Shown: positions 16,767-23,898 of the stretch, piece after piece
Numbering within the stretch: the stretch's first letter is position 1
Layout of the letters: each line of letters begins with the position of its first letter
Origin: Candidatus Undinarchaeales archaeon
GTDB lineage: Archaea > SpSt-1190 > JASMDC01
Assembly (NCBI GenBank): GCA_030753015.1
Contig: JASMDC010000003.1
Location: forward strand, 62,001 to 126,000
Reading direction: 5' to 3'
Length of the DNA: 64,000 nucleotides
Made by a program: the position numbers and the translations under genes
The notes under the pieces: generated by a model
Databases searched by the model: none
The model's input: the letters and a program-made list of their open reading frames with translations, nothing else
What the model was told of the DNA's origin: nothing

Positions 16767-17776
16767 AGAGTATCGCGTCGAATGGGTCGACGCCCCGCCT
16801 CCCTGGCAAGCGCAGCCAGGGACTCTGCGCTCATAGCCTGACCGTTGCGTCCTCCTGCCAGCCGCGTGATGTTCTCGGCCCCGAGAGTGCCGCCCAGATC
16901 GTTGCCGCCCCAGTCGAGGGCCTTGGCGGCCGTCCCCCGGCCGAGCTTTACCCAGGAGACCTGGATGTTGGGGATGAGGGGGTGGAGGACCAGACGCGCA
17001 GCGGCCACCATCAGGAGGTCAGCGGCCGTTCCAGGTGACTTGATGCCCCGCTCCCGGAACAGTGGCGTGTTCGGGGAAATGAAGGAGAGGGGTACGAACT
17101 CAGTGAACCCGCCCGTCTCCTCTTGGAGATCACGGAGAAGGTAGAGGTGCTCCAAGCGCTCGTCCCACCCCTCGCCGATGCCATAGAGCATGGTGCACGT
17201 TGTTGGGATGCCCTGTTCGTGGGCCGAACGAACCACGTTTAGCCATTCTGCAGTACCGAGCTTCTCAGGACAAACTTCCTTACGGACATAATCAACAAGC
17301 ACCTCGGCCGCTGTACCCGGCATGGATCCAAGGCCCGCCCGCTGTAGTTCCTTGAGGACCGCCTCGACGTCCTCTCCCGTCTGACGAGCCGCGTGGACCA
17401 CCTCCTGCGGGGAGAAAGCGTGGATGTGGATGTTAGGTGCGGCCTTCCGAACGGCCCGCACTATGGCCACATAATACTCAAGGAAGAGGTCAGGGTGAAG
17501 CCCGCCCTGGATACACACCTCCGTGGCGCCGTCCCTAGCCGCGCAACGTGCCTCTTCCGCCACGTCCTCGACAGAGCTCAGATATCCCTCGCGGTTCGCG
17601 AAAGCACAGAACAGGCATGTGTTGATACATACATCAGTGAAGTTGATATTACGATTAACCACGAATGTGACATCATCTCCAACGGCCTCCGCTCTGAGGG
17701 CGTCGGCCATTCTCTGCGCCTCGACCGGACGGGTGATCAGACGTCGGACATCCTCGCGGTCCAAAGGATCACCCAC
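16730..17776 (-). CDS. cofH: CofH, FO synthase subunit 2
   Basis: 348 residues. This is a radical SAM enzyme with the cluster motif CINTCLFCAF in the context NINFTDVCINTCLFCAFANREG. CofH signatures VCIQGGLHPDL, IHIHAFSPQEV and GSMPGTAAEVL follow, then TCTMLYGIGE. CofH adds the tyrosine-derived part to the pyrimidine precursor, and CofG then closes the deazaflavin ring to give FO. The start overlaps the end of cofG by 8 bases, so the genes are co-transcribed and probably coupled. The 3' end overlaps cofC on the other strand. Confidence 0.94.
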   Translation of the reverse strand: MGDPLDREDVRRLITRPVEAQRMADALRAEAVGDDVTFVVNRNINFTDVCINTCLFCAFANREGYLSSVEDVAEEARCAARDGATEVCIQGGLHPDLFLEYYVAIVRAVRKAAPNIHIHAFSPQEVVHAARQTGEDVEAVLKELQRAGLGSMPGTAAEVLVDYVRKEVCPEKLGTAEWLNVVRSAHEQGIPTTCTMLYGIGEGWDERLEHLYLLRDLQEETGGFTEFVPLSFISPNTPLFRERGIKSPGTAADLLMVAAARLVLHPLIPNIQVSWVKLGRGTAAKALDWGGNDLGGTLGAENITRLAGGRNGQAMSAESLAALAREAGRRPIRRDTLYRHLSVVESSS

Positions 17777-18800
17777 AGCATGACACCTCTTGGGCTAGGG
17801 CGAGCACGCGGGGAGCGAGATGGGTGGGAGTAACGTACTGCTCCCGGACAGGGAGCCTGCGGGAGAGGACAAATCCGGCTTCGTCGCACACGACCCCGAG
17901 CTCGTTAAGAGTGGGCCATGACCGGTCCGGATTAATGAAGTCCGGCGTCACAGGCGATACGCCGCCAAGGTCATCTGCTACGGCCATGGCGCGCATGAGA
18001 AGATCCTGAGAAACAAGATTGGGGGGGATCTGGATGCTGACGTCGGGCGGGAGGTTAAGGCGGGCCATTGCTAGGGTGTCGAGGACCACCTCATCGGTGG
18101 GAGACGGCACGTCCTCCATCGGTGTTCCCTCGTTAGGGGCGAATGGCTGGACGATGACCTCTTGGATATGGCCATAGCGCGCATGGATGTCAGCAATCAC
18201 CTTGAGCGTCTGCTCCCGTTCGAGGCGCGTTTCGCCGATACCCACGAGGATGCCTGTAGTGAAGGGGATGCCTTGTCGTCCTGCTGTGGCGATATGAGCG
18301 AGCCGAAGGGTGGGGACCTTCCCGGGGCATCCATTATGCGGCCCGCCCGGGCCCCCTAGACGCTCGCTGGAGGTCTCTAACATGAGTCCCATGCCCGCAT
18401 TCACCTTTGCTAGCGTCTCGAGCTCGTCCGCGACGAGGACACCCGCGTTGGTGTGGGGGAGCAGGCCGCTCTCCAGCGCCCGGCCGGCCAGGTCAGCAAG
18501 GAACTCCACCATTCTGTTGTATCCCCACTCCTTGAGCTTGTTTCGCACGTATGGGTCAGAATCCGACCGCTCACCAAGTGTGAAGAGCGCCTCTGTGCAT
18601 CCCGCCCGAGCAGCACGTTCTATAAGATTCCGGGCCTCACTCGGTGAAAGCACCCTGGGGCGATCGTCCCCGCGTACCCGGAATCCGCAGTAAGCGCAGT
18701 TATTGACGCAGGCTGTAGTGACCGGTAGGAAGGCGTTCGACGATACAGTCACCCGGCGGCCGAACGCTTCCTGTCGGCGCCTACATGCGGCCTCCCACAT
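17769..18800 (-). CDS. cofG: CofG, FO synthase subunit 1
   Basis: 343 residues. The radical SAM motif is ACVNNCAYCGFRV near residue 30, followed by LSPSEARNLIERAARAGCTEALFTLGE and GLMLETSSERL, typical of CofG. It catalyses the second radical step of FO formation. The ATG at 18800 lies 28 bases from a TATA-like AATAAAT (18824-18832), giving a leaderless mRNA. That element also appears to serve the divergent gene at 18857. It is the first gene of the cofG-cofH operon. Confidence 0.94.
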   Translation of the reverse strand: MWEAACRRRQEAFGRRVTVSSNAFLPVTTACVNNCAYCGFRVRGDDRPRVLSPSEARNLIERAARAGCTEALFTLGERSDSDPYVRNKLKEWGYNRMVEFLADLAGRALESGLLPHTNAGVLVADELETLAKVNAGMGLMLETSSERLGGPGGPHNGCPGKVPTLRLAHIATAGRQGIPFTTGILVGIGETRLEREQTLKVIADIHARYGHIQEVIVQPFAPNEGTPMEDVPSPTDEVVLDTLAMARLNLPPDVSIQIPPNLVSQDLLMRAMAVADDLGGVSPVTPDFINPDRSWPTLNELGVVCDEAGFVLSRRLPVREQYVTPTHLAPRVLALAQEVSCCG

Positions 18801-18823
18801 CGAGTAGTGGATGAGGGTAAAAG

Positions 18824-18832
18824 CATTTATTG
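18824..18832. promoter_or_regulatory. Shared TATA element between cofG and the divergent membrane protein gene
   Basis: CATTTATTG reads as a TATA box on both strands. Its centre is 28 bases from the cofG ATG (18800) and 29 bases from an in-frame ATG (18857) of the divergent gene, the distances expected for leaderless archaeal transcripts in both directions. Confidence 0.5.
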
Positions 18833-18856
18833 ATGGCGCCGCCAGATGACGTCAAG

Positions 18857-19747
18857 ATGGTAGGGGACCCACTCCCCGATGGAACGAGCCCGCCAATCAT
18901 ACACGAGGCTCGCGCCAACATTGACAAGGAGGAGAAACGCGGCATCTCCATCGACACCGCGATCAAGCAGCGCAGCCCTTACATGATGGTGCGCGAGGAC
19001 GAGGAGCCCGTACCGCAGCAGGAGGGAGCGCCCGAAGCAGGGAGCGCTGACACGGTGTCCGGCGCCTCTGCAGACGATGCAGTTGCTTTCATTGCCAAGG
19101 CATCAGGTGTCGATAGTGGATCGAAGGCGCGAGTGGGGACATCGGTCGCTCCGACCGAGACGTTCTTCGAGGAGTCCGAGGAGCTTGAGCAGAACAAGCT
19201 AAAGGACATAGTCGTCACCCTTGGGACCATGCTCATCATGTTCGTCGTCCTTCTGGCCGTCCTCTACGGTGGTTACCGTGTGGTTTCGGTCACGGCACCG
19301 GGCATCGCAAGCGCCCTGGGGGAAGCGAAGAGCGAAGGCCCACTCTACAACATCACCTGTGCAGGATTCTCCGCGTGCCCTGACGACATCTTGGAAGCAT
19401 GCGGGTTTGAGGGTGAGGTGGCCTGTGTGGACATCAATAACGCGGGACCAGCCACCATCCCCGGGACCGCACTCCTAAAGGCGAGCGTTTCCATCTCCGG
19501 GGAGAGCGGGATGCATACCTACGATGCCGACTCGCTTCGCATCGTTAATGCTGATGGTACCTCATGTAACACACTCGCAGGATGCGTGTCGTGCCTTGAT
19601 CAGGAATGGGCTGAGCAGAAGGTAAAGACCTTGGTCATCCCGGCCGCGCCGCTGGGCGAACTAAAGACCAGTCGTCACTCCATCACACCAGGCCTGGACA
19701 GGGCGAATCTGCTTCATGACTGCCCGTTCGGAACGAATCTTGTCTGA
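18857..19747 (+). CDS. Single-pass membrane protein with Cys-containing outer domain, unknown function
   Basis: About 296 residues. The N-terminal 115 residues are hydrophilic and disordered-looking (acidic, Gly/Ala-rich, PQQEGAPEAGSADTVSG). One membrane helix covers about residues 116-140 (TLGTMLIMFVVLLAVLYGGY). The outer domain has about eight cysteines and a beta-like character (ATIPGTALLKASVSISGESG). No signal peptide is present, so it should sit N-in, C-out. The start is uncertain: ATG 18833 is also in frame, but 18857 fits the shared TATA box. The family is not recognised. Confidence 0.6.
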   Translation: MVGDPLPDGTSPPIIHEARANIDKEEKRGISIDTAIKQRSPYMMVREDEEPVPQQEGAPEAGSADTVSGASADDAVAFIAKASGVDSGSKARVGTSVAPTETFFEESEELEQNKLKDIVVTLGTMLIMFVVLLAVLYGGYRVVSVTAPGIASALGEAKSEGPLYNITCAGFSACPDDILEACGFEGEVACVDINNAGPATIPGTALLKASVSISGESGMHTYDADSLRIVNADGTSCNTLAGCVSCLDQEWAEQKVKTLVIPAAPLGELKTSRHSITPGLDRANLLHDCPFGTNLV

Positions 19748-19802
19748 GGCTGACCGAAAGGGATAAGAATCCTAATTCCTTCTCCGGGACACGTAGGCGA
19801 GA

Positions 19803-19832
19803 ACGGGTTAACCACGAGCGTTCAAAACCCGT
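19803..19832. promoter_or_regulatory. Inverted repeat before the carbamoyltransferase gene
   Basis: ACGGGTT (19803-19809) and AACCCGT (19826-19832) form a 7-bp inverted repeat with a 16-base spacer, overlapping the expected TATA region of the gene starting at 19849. It could be an operator or an mRNA 5' hairpin. Confidence 0.3.
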
Positions 19833-19848
19833 GACGTGACAATCATTC

Positions 19849-20901
19849 ATGGAGGCATTGAAAGTGGCAAAGGACAAGCTTTTCGGTAAACACCTCCTGT
19901 GTACACAGGACTGGGAGGTTGACGAACTCATCCGTGCACTGGAGCTTGCGGAGGACATGCAGAAGGAGCGCTTCTCAGGTAAATATTACGACGTCCTGAA
20001 GATGCGGACGTACATGATGTTCTTCTACAACCCTTCTGTGCGCACACGGCAATCCTTCGAGTGCGCCGCGACCGAGCTCGGGGGTCATGCACAGTTCCTC
20101 GAGCCCAAGTCCATGCGGCTAAAAACGAAGAAGACCGCAGGCGAGACAGTCGAGGATGCTGCTCAGGTCATGGCCAGGTACGGTGCAGGTGTGGGTATTC
20201 GCATCCTTGAGGACAAGATCGGCGCCTATGGGGAGGGGCAAAAGCTCCTGGAGGACTATTGCAAGTGGAGCCCGGCACCCATCCACAGCATGGCTCACGA
20301 CAAGTTCCACCCCTTCCAAGGTCTCGCTGACGTCATGGGGCTCAAGAAGCATCTCAAGACGCCCGACTACAACTTCAAGGGGAAGAAGATCCTCCAGGTG
20401 TGGGGGAAGGGTGCACTTGCGCGTTCTTGGTGCTCGGTGCAGGAGAGCATCCTCATCAACTCCCGCTTGGGCATGGACGTGTGCTTGGCCTACCCGGAGG
20501 GCTTCGATCTGGATCCCGAGGTCATCGCTCTGGTGAAGGCCAACTGCAAGGCCAACGATGCCGAGTTCGAGATCCTGAACGACGTTGACGAGGCCTACGA
20601 CGACAGCGTTGATGTCGTGTACTCCCGCAACTGGATGACCGCTGGCGCTTACAAGGGCGGCGAGTTCGATAAGCCGGGAGAAATAGAGAAGAGTCTCCAG
20701 CACACGGGTTGGATCTGCGACGGGCCCAAGATGGCCAAGACCAACAATGCCTTGTTCATCCACCCCATGCCCATCGACCGCGGTAACGAGGTTTCGGATG
20801 ATGTGGCCAGCGGCCCTCGCTCGATCGTCTACGATGTCGCGGAGAACCGACTTCACGTACAGAAGGCGGTCATGGCCCTCACCATGGGGAACCTTCCCTA
20901 A
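19849..20901 (+). CDS. Aspartate/ornithine carbamoyltransferase family protein, substrate uncertain
   Basis: 350 residues. The carbamoyl-phosphate site is complete: FFYNPSVRTRQSFE (SxRTR at about 63-67) and HPFQGLADVMGL (HPxQ at about 154). The position that reads HCLP in ornithine enzymes or HPLP in aspartate enzymes reads HPMPIDRGNEV (about 305). The loop expected to contain SMG for ornithine binding reads SRNWMTAG. The C-terminal AENRLHVQKAVMALTMG is ornithine-enzyme-like. It is therefore a carbamoyltransferase whose amino acceptor cannot be named from the sequence. Automatic labels would say argF, but I would not use the symbol. No other arginine genes are adjacent. It is a single gene ending at a strong hairpin. 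Confidence 0.8.
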   Translation: MEALKVAKDKLFGKHLLCTQDWEVDELIRALELAEDMQKERFSGKYYDVLKMRTYMMFFYNPSVRTRQSFECAATELGGHAQFLEPKSMRLKTKKTAGETVEDAAQVMARYGAGVGIRILEDKIGAYGEGQKLLEDYCKWSPAPIHSMAHDKFHPFQGLADVMGLKKHLKTPDYNFKGKKILQVWGKGALARSWCSVQESILINSRLGMDVCLAYPEGFDLDPEVIALVKANCKANDAEFEILNDVDEAYDDSVDVVYSRNWMTAGAYKGGEFDKPGEIEKSLQHTGWICDGPKMAKTNNALFIHPMPIDRGNEVSDDVASGPRSIVYDVAENRLHVQKAVMALTMGNLP

Positions 20902-20924
20902 GTGCAAGGATTGCGGGAAGCACG

Positions 20925-20948
20925 CCGGCCCCTTACACAAGGGGCCGG
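20925..20948 (+). terminator. Perfect 10-bp hairpin after the carbamoyltransferase gene
   Basis: CCGGCCCCTT and AAGGGGCCGG flank a 4-base ACAC loop, 24 bases after the stop codon. It is probably a 3'-end structure of the carbamoyltransferase mRNA. A/C-rich sequence and not a T-run follows it. Confidence 0.55.
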
Positions 20949-21200
20949 TAAAACCTCTGTTCACGGATGTCTCGATGTTTCATCGCCCGTATAGTGTACC
21001 GTGCACACTGTACGGTCAAACGCCGGAACGAATGACAGGATGTGCCTTTAGATAAGGGCGGAGGACATTTCCAAATCCGTCTTATGCCAGGCCTCCGTTT
21101 CTGGCGTCTGAATCGTATTCAAACGTTTCTCAATGTTTCCAAACGGTGATGGCCAACCAGCGTCCGCCGATAATGCAGAGAACGTGACGCGAGGGCCTAT

Positions 21201-21233
21201 GTTGCGCAACCATTGCAACAAACCCATATATAT
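21201..21233 (+). promoter_or_regulatory. Promoter of the coiled-coil surface protein with TTGCAAC-type operator
   Basis: GTTGCGCAAC (perfect palindrome, 21201-21210) and a following TTGCAAC arm stand directly before AACCCATATATAT, the TATA box. The ATG at 21276 is about 47 bases downstream, with a purine-rich AAAGGGGGG ribosome-binding site. The AACCCAT-TATA block and the TTGCAAC arms resemble the promoter at 4086-4103. Confidence 0.5.
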
Positions 21234-21275
21234 CGTCTCAACCACCGGTCTCTAACGGTACAAAGGGGGGCTCAC

Positions 21276-23441
21276 ATGCGGGAACGTCTCATAGCGGTCG
21301 TATTCGTCATCGCACTGGTCTTCGCCAGCGCTCCGGACGACCTGAGCAATAAGTCGATAGGGGGGATTGGGGGAGATCCGTCGGGTCTATCTGTGCCCGG
21401 CGAACTACCTTCCGACGCGCCCTCTACCCGCGGGGAGATTTCCGAGAACGCGCTCAAGCAGCGCATACTGAGGGCAGCCCTGATAATCAGGACGGTGGAC
21501 GACCGCATCGAACGTGCCGAACTGTCTGCTACTATGAACGGAATTATCGATCTCTTGATACTCAACAAGATCGATGAAGCTCGTGAACTCCTGACGGAAA
21601 TGGAGGGACGGGCCGAAGTGGTGCTGAGGGAGCAGCGCCGACAGTGGTCGGAGGCTGATATAAGGGAGCTGGAGATGATCGCCGTAAGCTTAGAGGATGG
21701 TACGCAAAAGACCACGCTTGAGAATGCCTTAGCCGTAGCACGTGATCTCAAGAATGAGGGAATCGACGCAGAGACCATCCGTGAGAGGATCGGAAATGAC
21801 GCAGCTGCGCTGCTCGCAGAGCGACAGAGCAAGAAGGCCGCAGCGCTACTGGAGCAGGTGAGGATTGATATAGTCCGGATGCGTGAGGGGGATACGACGC
21901 TCCATAGTATGGCCGTTCGCCAGGGGAAGATGATCGGGCAGGCCGAGCGCAAGCTGGAAGATGGGATGCCTGATAATGCGCTCCACCTTCTTGAACGCGT
22001 GAGCGCTGAACAGCAGGATGCCCTACGTGCGACGCCTCTCGTCGGTGAGGTTGTCGGTATGGAGGAGTTCCCGGTGCTAAGTACCCAGGGTCGTGCACCC
22101 GGAACCGTCCTTCCTGAGGAATGGAATGACACCATACCGGCCGCAGGGCCCGAACGTACATCCGCGAGCAATCGGCAACCGCGGGCCGTCATCGAACAGA
22201 TGAAAGGCGAGGTGCGTGAGCAGATCGCAGTCCTCAAGGCCCGGTTGATCACCGCTCACGACAAGGAGCGATCGATCGAGCAGCGCCTGACCATGGCAAC
22301 GCCAGAGAAGCGGCAGATATTGCGCAGACGTTTGGCGATCATGAGGGTGAGGAAACGTAGCATCCCCGCCTTCGTCATATCCGGTAGCCTCGATAAGGTC
22401 GAAGCTCTTGTTGAGGAGGTCGAACGTGACCTGGCAAGCCTTGAAGAGCAGCTACCACGGATATCCGCCTTGAAGAGCGAGGTAAGACGGATCCGACCGA
22501 AGAAGACCCTCCGACAGGACCGCGACCGGGTCCGCACCCTGATCTCCAATATCAGGCTCCGCGAGCTCGATGACCGCGTAGAAAATATGCCCGTTGACTA
22601 CACGGGGGACGACGATCGGGAAGTGGAACTCCTCCTCGCGCTCAATCCAACGAACGATGAGATCGCGAACGAACTCGCCATCAGTGATGGGCTCGAGGCC
22701 AAGGTCGATATAGAACTGTCCGGCCAGGTTGTTGCGCTCGAGGGGGCCGATGACATAGGGCCTGTTGAGAAGAGCGTCTTCACGATGAGCGTGAGCGCCA
22801 CAGAGGCGGTAGTTGACGTGCGCATTGTCAAGATAATCCCCAAGGTCATAGCCGTGAACGTGGCGGACCTCGCATTTTCGGCAGAGCCAGATGTGGTCGA
22901 GAGCGATCCAATCGTGCTCTGGGACCTTGGCCACCTCGAGGCCGGAGAGGAAGTGGAGCTGGTCTTTACTGCTGACGGTGCGGTGGAGCCTACATCAGTG
23001 GGGGAGAGCGAGGTGCTCGTGCTCAAGAGCCCCGCGTACGCGGCCCCACATCTGGAGGCGCCCGTTGAGGTAGAGGCGAGTGAGGAGCTAATCGAGCAGA
23101 TCGCCGAGACAGTCGCCGTCGTCACGGAAGAACCCCCATCTGTCAGGACCACTGACAGAATCGACCCAAGCCTGTCGATGGGGATCCCCCTCCAGGATGA
23201 ACCCGGATTCTTCATCCTAATAATGGTCCTCGTACTAGTGGCCGCATTCCTCGTCGGCGTGGTATTCAAAGCGGACATGGTGTTCGCAGCGCCCAGACCG
23301 CCCACACCGCCCGCATCTGGGACCGTCTGGGACGCACAGCTGGTGAAGAGCGCAGAATGGAACATCCCACCGCGCTCCGTCAAGGGATACCAATCCGATC
23401 CCTTGTACCCGGGGAGATACAGGGAGCAGAAGAAGGACTAG
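21276..23441 (+). CDS. Secreted coiled-coil protein with C-terminal membrane anchor
   Basis: 721 residues. A signal peptide (MRERLIAVVFVIALVFASA) starts the chain. Residues about 60-440 are rich in charged heptad-like helices (ERAELSATMNGIIDLLILNK, LEEQLPRISALKSEVRRI), probably coiled coil. A beta-type domain follows (about 460-620). One membrane helix lies at about 643-665 (FFILIMVLVLVAAFLVGVVF), with a Pro/Tyr-rich cytoplasmic tail of about 55 residues. I do not recognise the family. The ATG at 21276 is preferred over upstream in-frame starts because it gives the signal peptide and has a good ribosome-binding site. Its stop lies inside CTAG, which also contains the stop of the small gene on the other strand. 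Confidence 0.72.
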   Translation: MRERLIAVVFVIALVFASAPDDLSNKSIGGIGGDPSGLSVPGELPSDAPSTRGEISENALKQRILRAALIIRTVDDRIERAELSATMNGIIDLLILNKIDEARELLTEMEGRAEVVLREQRRQWSEADIRELEMIAVSLEDGTQKTTLENALAVARDLKNEGIDAETIRERIGNDAAALLAERQSKKAAALLEQVRIDIVRMREGDTTLHSMAVRQGKMIGQAERKLEDGMPDNALHLLERVSAEQQDALRATPLVGEVVGMEEFPVLSTQGRAPGTVLPEEWNDTIPAAGPERTSASNRQPRAVIEQMKGEVREQIAVLKARLITAHDKERSIEQRLTMATPEKRQILRRRLAIMRVRKRSIPAFVISGSLDKVEALVEEVERDLASLEEQLPRISALKSEVRRIRPKKTLRQDRDRVRTLISNIRLRELDDRVENMPVDYTGDDDREVELLLALNPTNDEIANELAISDGLEAKVDIELSGQVVALEGADDIGPVEKSVFTMSVSATEAVVDVRIVKIIPKVIAVNVADLAFSAEPDVVESDPIVLWDLGHLEAGEEVELVFTADGAVEPTSVGESEVLVLKSPAYAAPHLEAPVEVEASEELIEQIAETVAVVTEEPPSVRTTDRIDPSLSMGIPLQDEPGFFILIMVLVLVAAFLVGVVFKADMVFAAPRPPTPPASGTVWDAQLVKSAEWNIPPRSVKGYQSDPLYPGRYREQKKD

Positions 23442-23608
23442 TGACCGAGCATCAGGAAGACCACTGCCAGCAGTACCCCGAGAGCTATGAAGAGGTTTAT
23501 CGAAATGCCCCCGGCGTAGGCGATGAGAGCAACGGTCTCGGGATTGTGCTTACGAAGGCGTTGCATGTACGCATCGATTCTGCCCTGAATCCGGGCCCCT
23601 ATGAACAA
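23438..23608 (-). CDS. Small single-pass membrane protein
   Basis: About 56 residues: a basic N-terminus (GARIQGRIDAYMQRLRKHNP) and a hydrophobic C-terminal half forming one long or two short membrane helices, ending FLMLGH. The TTG at 23608 is chosen because it lies about 21 bases from a TATA element shared with the divergent small gene at 23655. A longer frame up to 23674 would overlap that gene. The stop codon shares a CTAG with the convergent coiled-coil gene. The function is unknown. Confidence 0.45.
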   Translation of the reverse strand: MFIGARIQGRIDAYMQRLRKHNPETVALIAYAGGISINLFIALGVLLAVVFLMLGH

Positions 23609-23624
23609 TAGAGCGGTAGATAGA

Positions 23625-23633
23625 CATTTATCT
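23625..23633. promoter_or_regulatory. Shared TATA element for two divergent small membrane protein genes
   Basis: CATTTATCT (ATAAATG on the other strand) is centred about 26 bases from ATG 23655 on the plus strand and about 21 bases from TTG 23608 on the minus strand. Both genes would be leaderless. Confidence 0.5.
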
Positions 23634-23654
23634 CTTGAGAGATGATGATGTCGG

Positions 23655-23888
23655 ATGGGATTCATAGAGACCATTCGCCCCCTGCTCGTGCAGCTGGAGA
23701 ATAAGATCTATCCGCTCTTCTTCCTTCTGAGTATACTTCTCATCAGTCTCAGCGGCATAGCCTATCTCCCCGTCTTGGAGCTCCGGTTGCGTATCTTCGT
23801 GGACAGCCTCCTGTTCTTCATCAGCCTGTTCATCATATGGGGCATGGGCGAGATACTCCTCATTGTGATACGGGAGTTCGAGATGTAG
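23655..23888 (+). CDS. Small membrane protein with two helices
   Basis: 77 residues. Hydrophobic segments at about 20-38 (PLFFLLSILLISLSGIAYLP) and 47-72 suggest two membrane helices joined by a short LELRLRIF linker, with an amphipathic N-terminus. No family is recognised. Its leaderless start fits the TATA element at 23625-23633. It lies alone, converging on the zinc-ribbon membrane protein with 10 bases between stops. Confidence 0.55.
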   Translation: MGFIETIRPLLVQLENKIYPLFFLLSILLISLSGIAYLPVLELRLRIFVDSLLFFISLFIIWGMGEILLIVIREFEM

Positions 23889-23898
23889 GGGTGCCCCC

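Larger units (their letters stand above)
20902..21275. other. 374-base intergenic region with hairpin, inverted repeats and promoter
   Basis: There is no convincing gene here. The region holds the 10-bp hairpin at 20925-20948 and an ACCGT...ACGGT inverted repeat around 20998-21015. A GTTGCGCAAC palindrome (21201-21210) is followed by TTGCAAC, and the TATA box for the gene at 21276 lies at 21225-21233. The middle part (about 21050-21200) shows nothing I can assign. A small RNA cannot be excluded. Confidence 0.5.

Noticed and set aside
19849..20901. Calling the carbamoyltransferase argF
   Set aside because: The acceptor-site motifs are not those of ornithine carbamoyltransferase, so the substrate should stay open.
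21272..22252. Minus-strand open frame of 326 codons opposite the coiled-coil surface protein
   Set aside because: It is Ser/Arg-rich low-complexity sequence. The plus strand has a promoter, ribosome-binding site and signal peptide.
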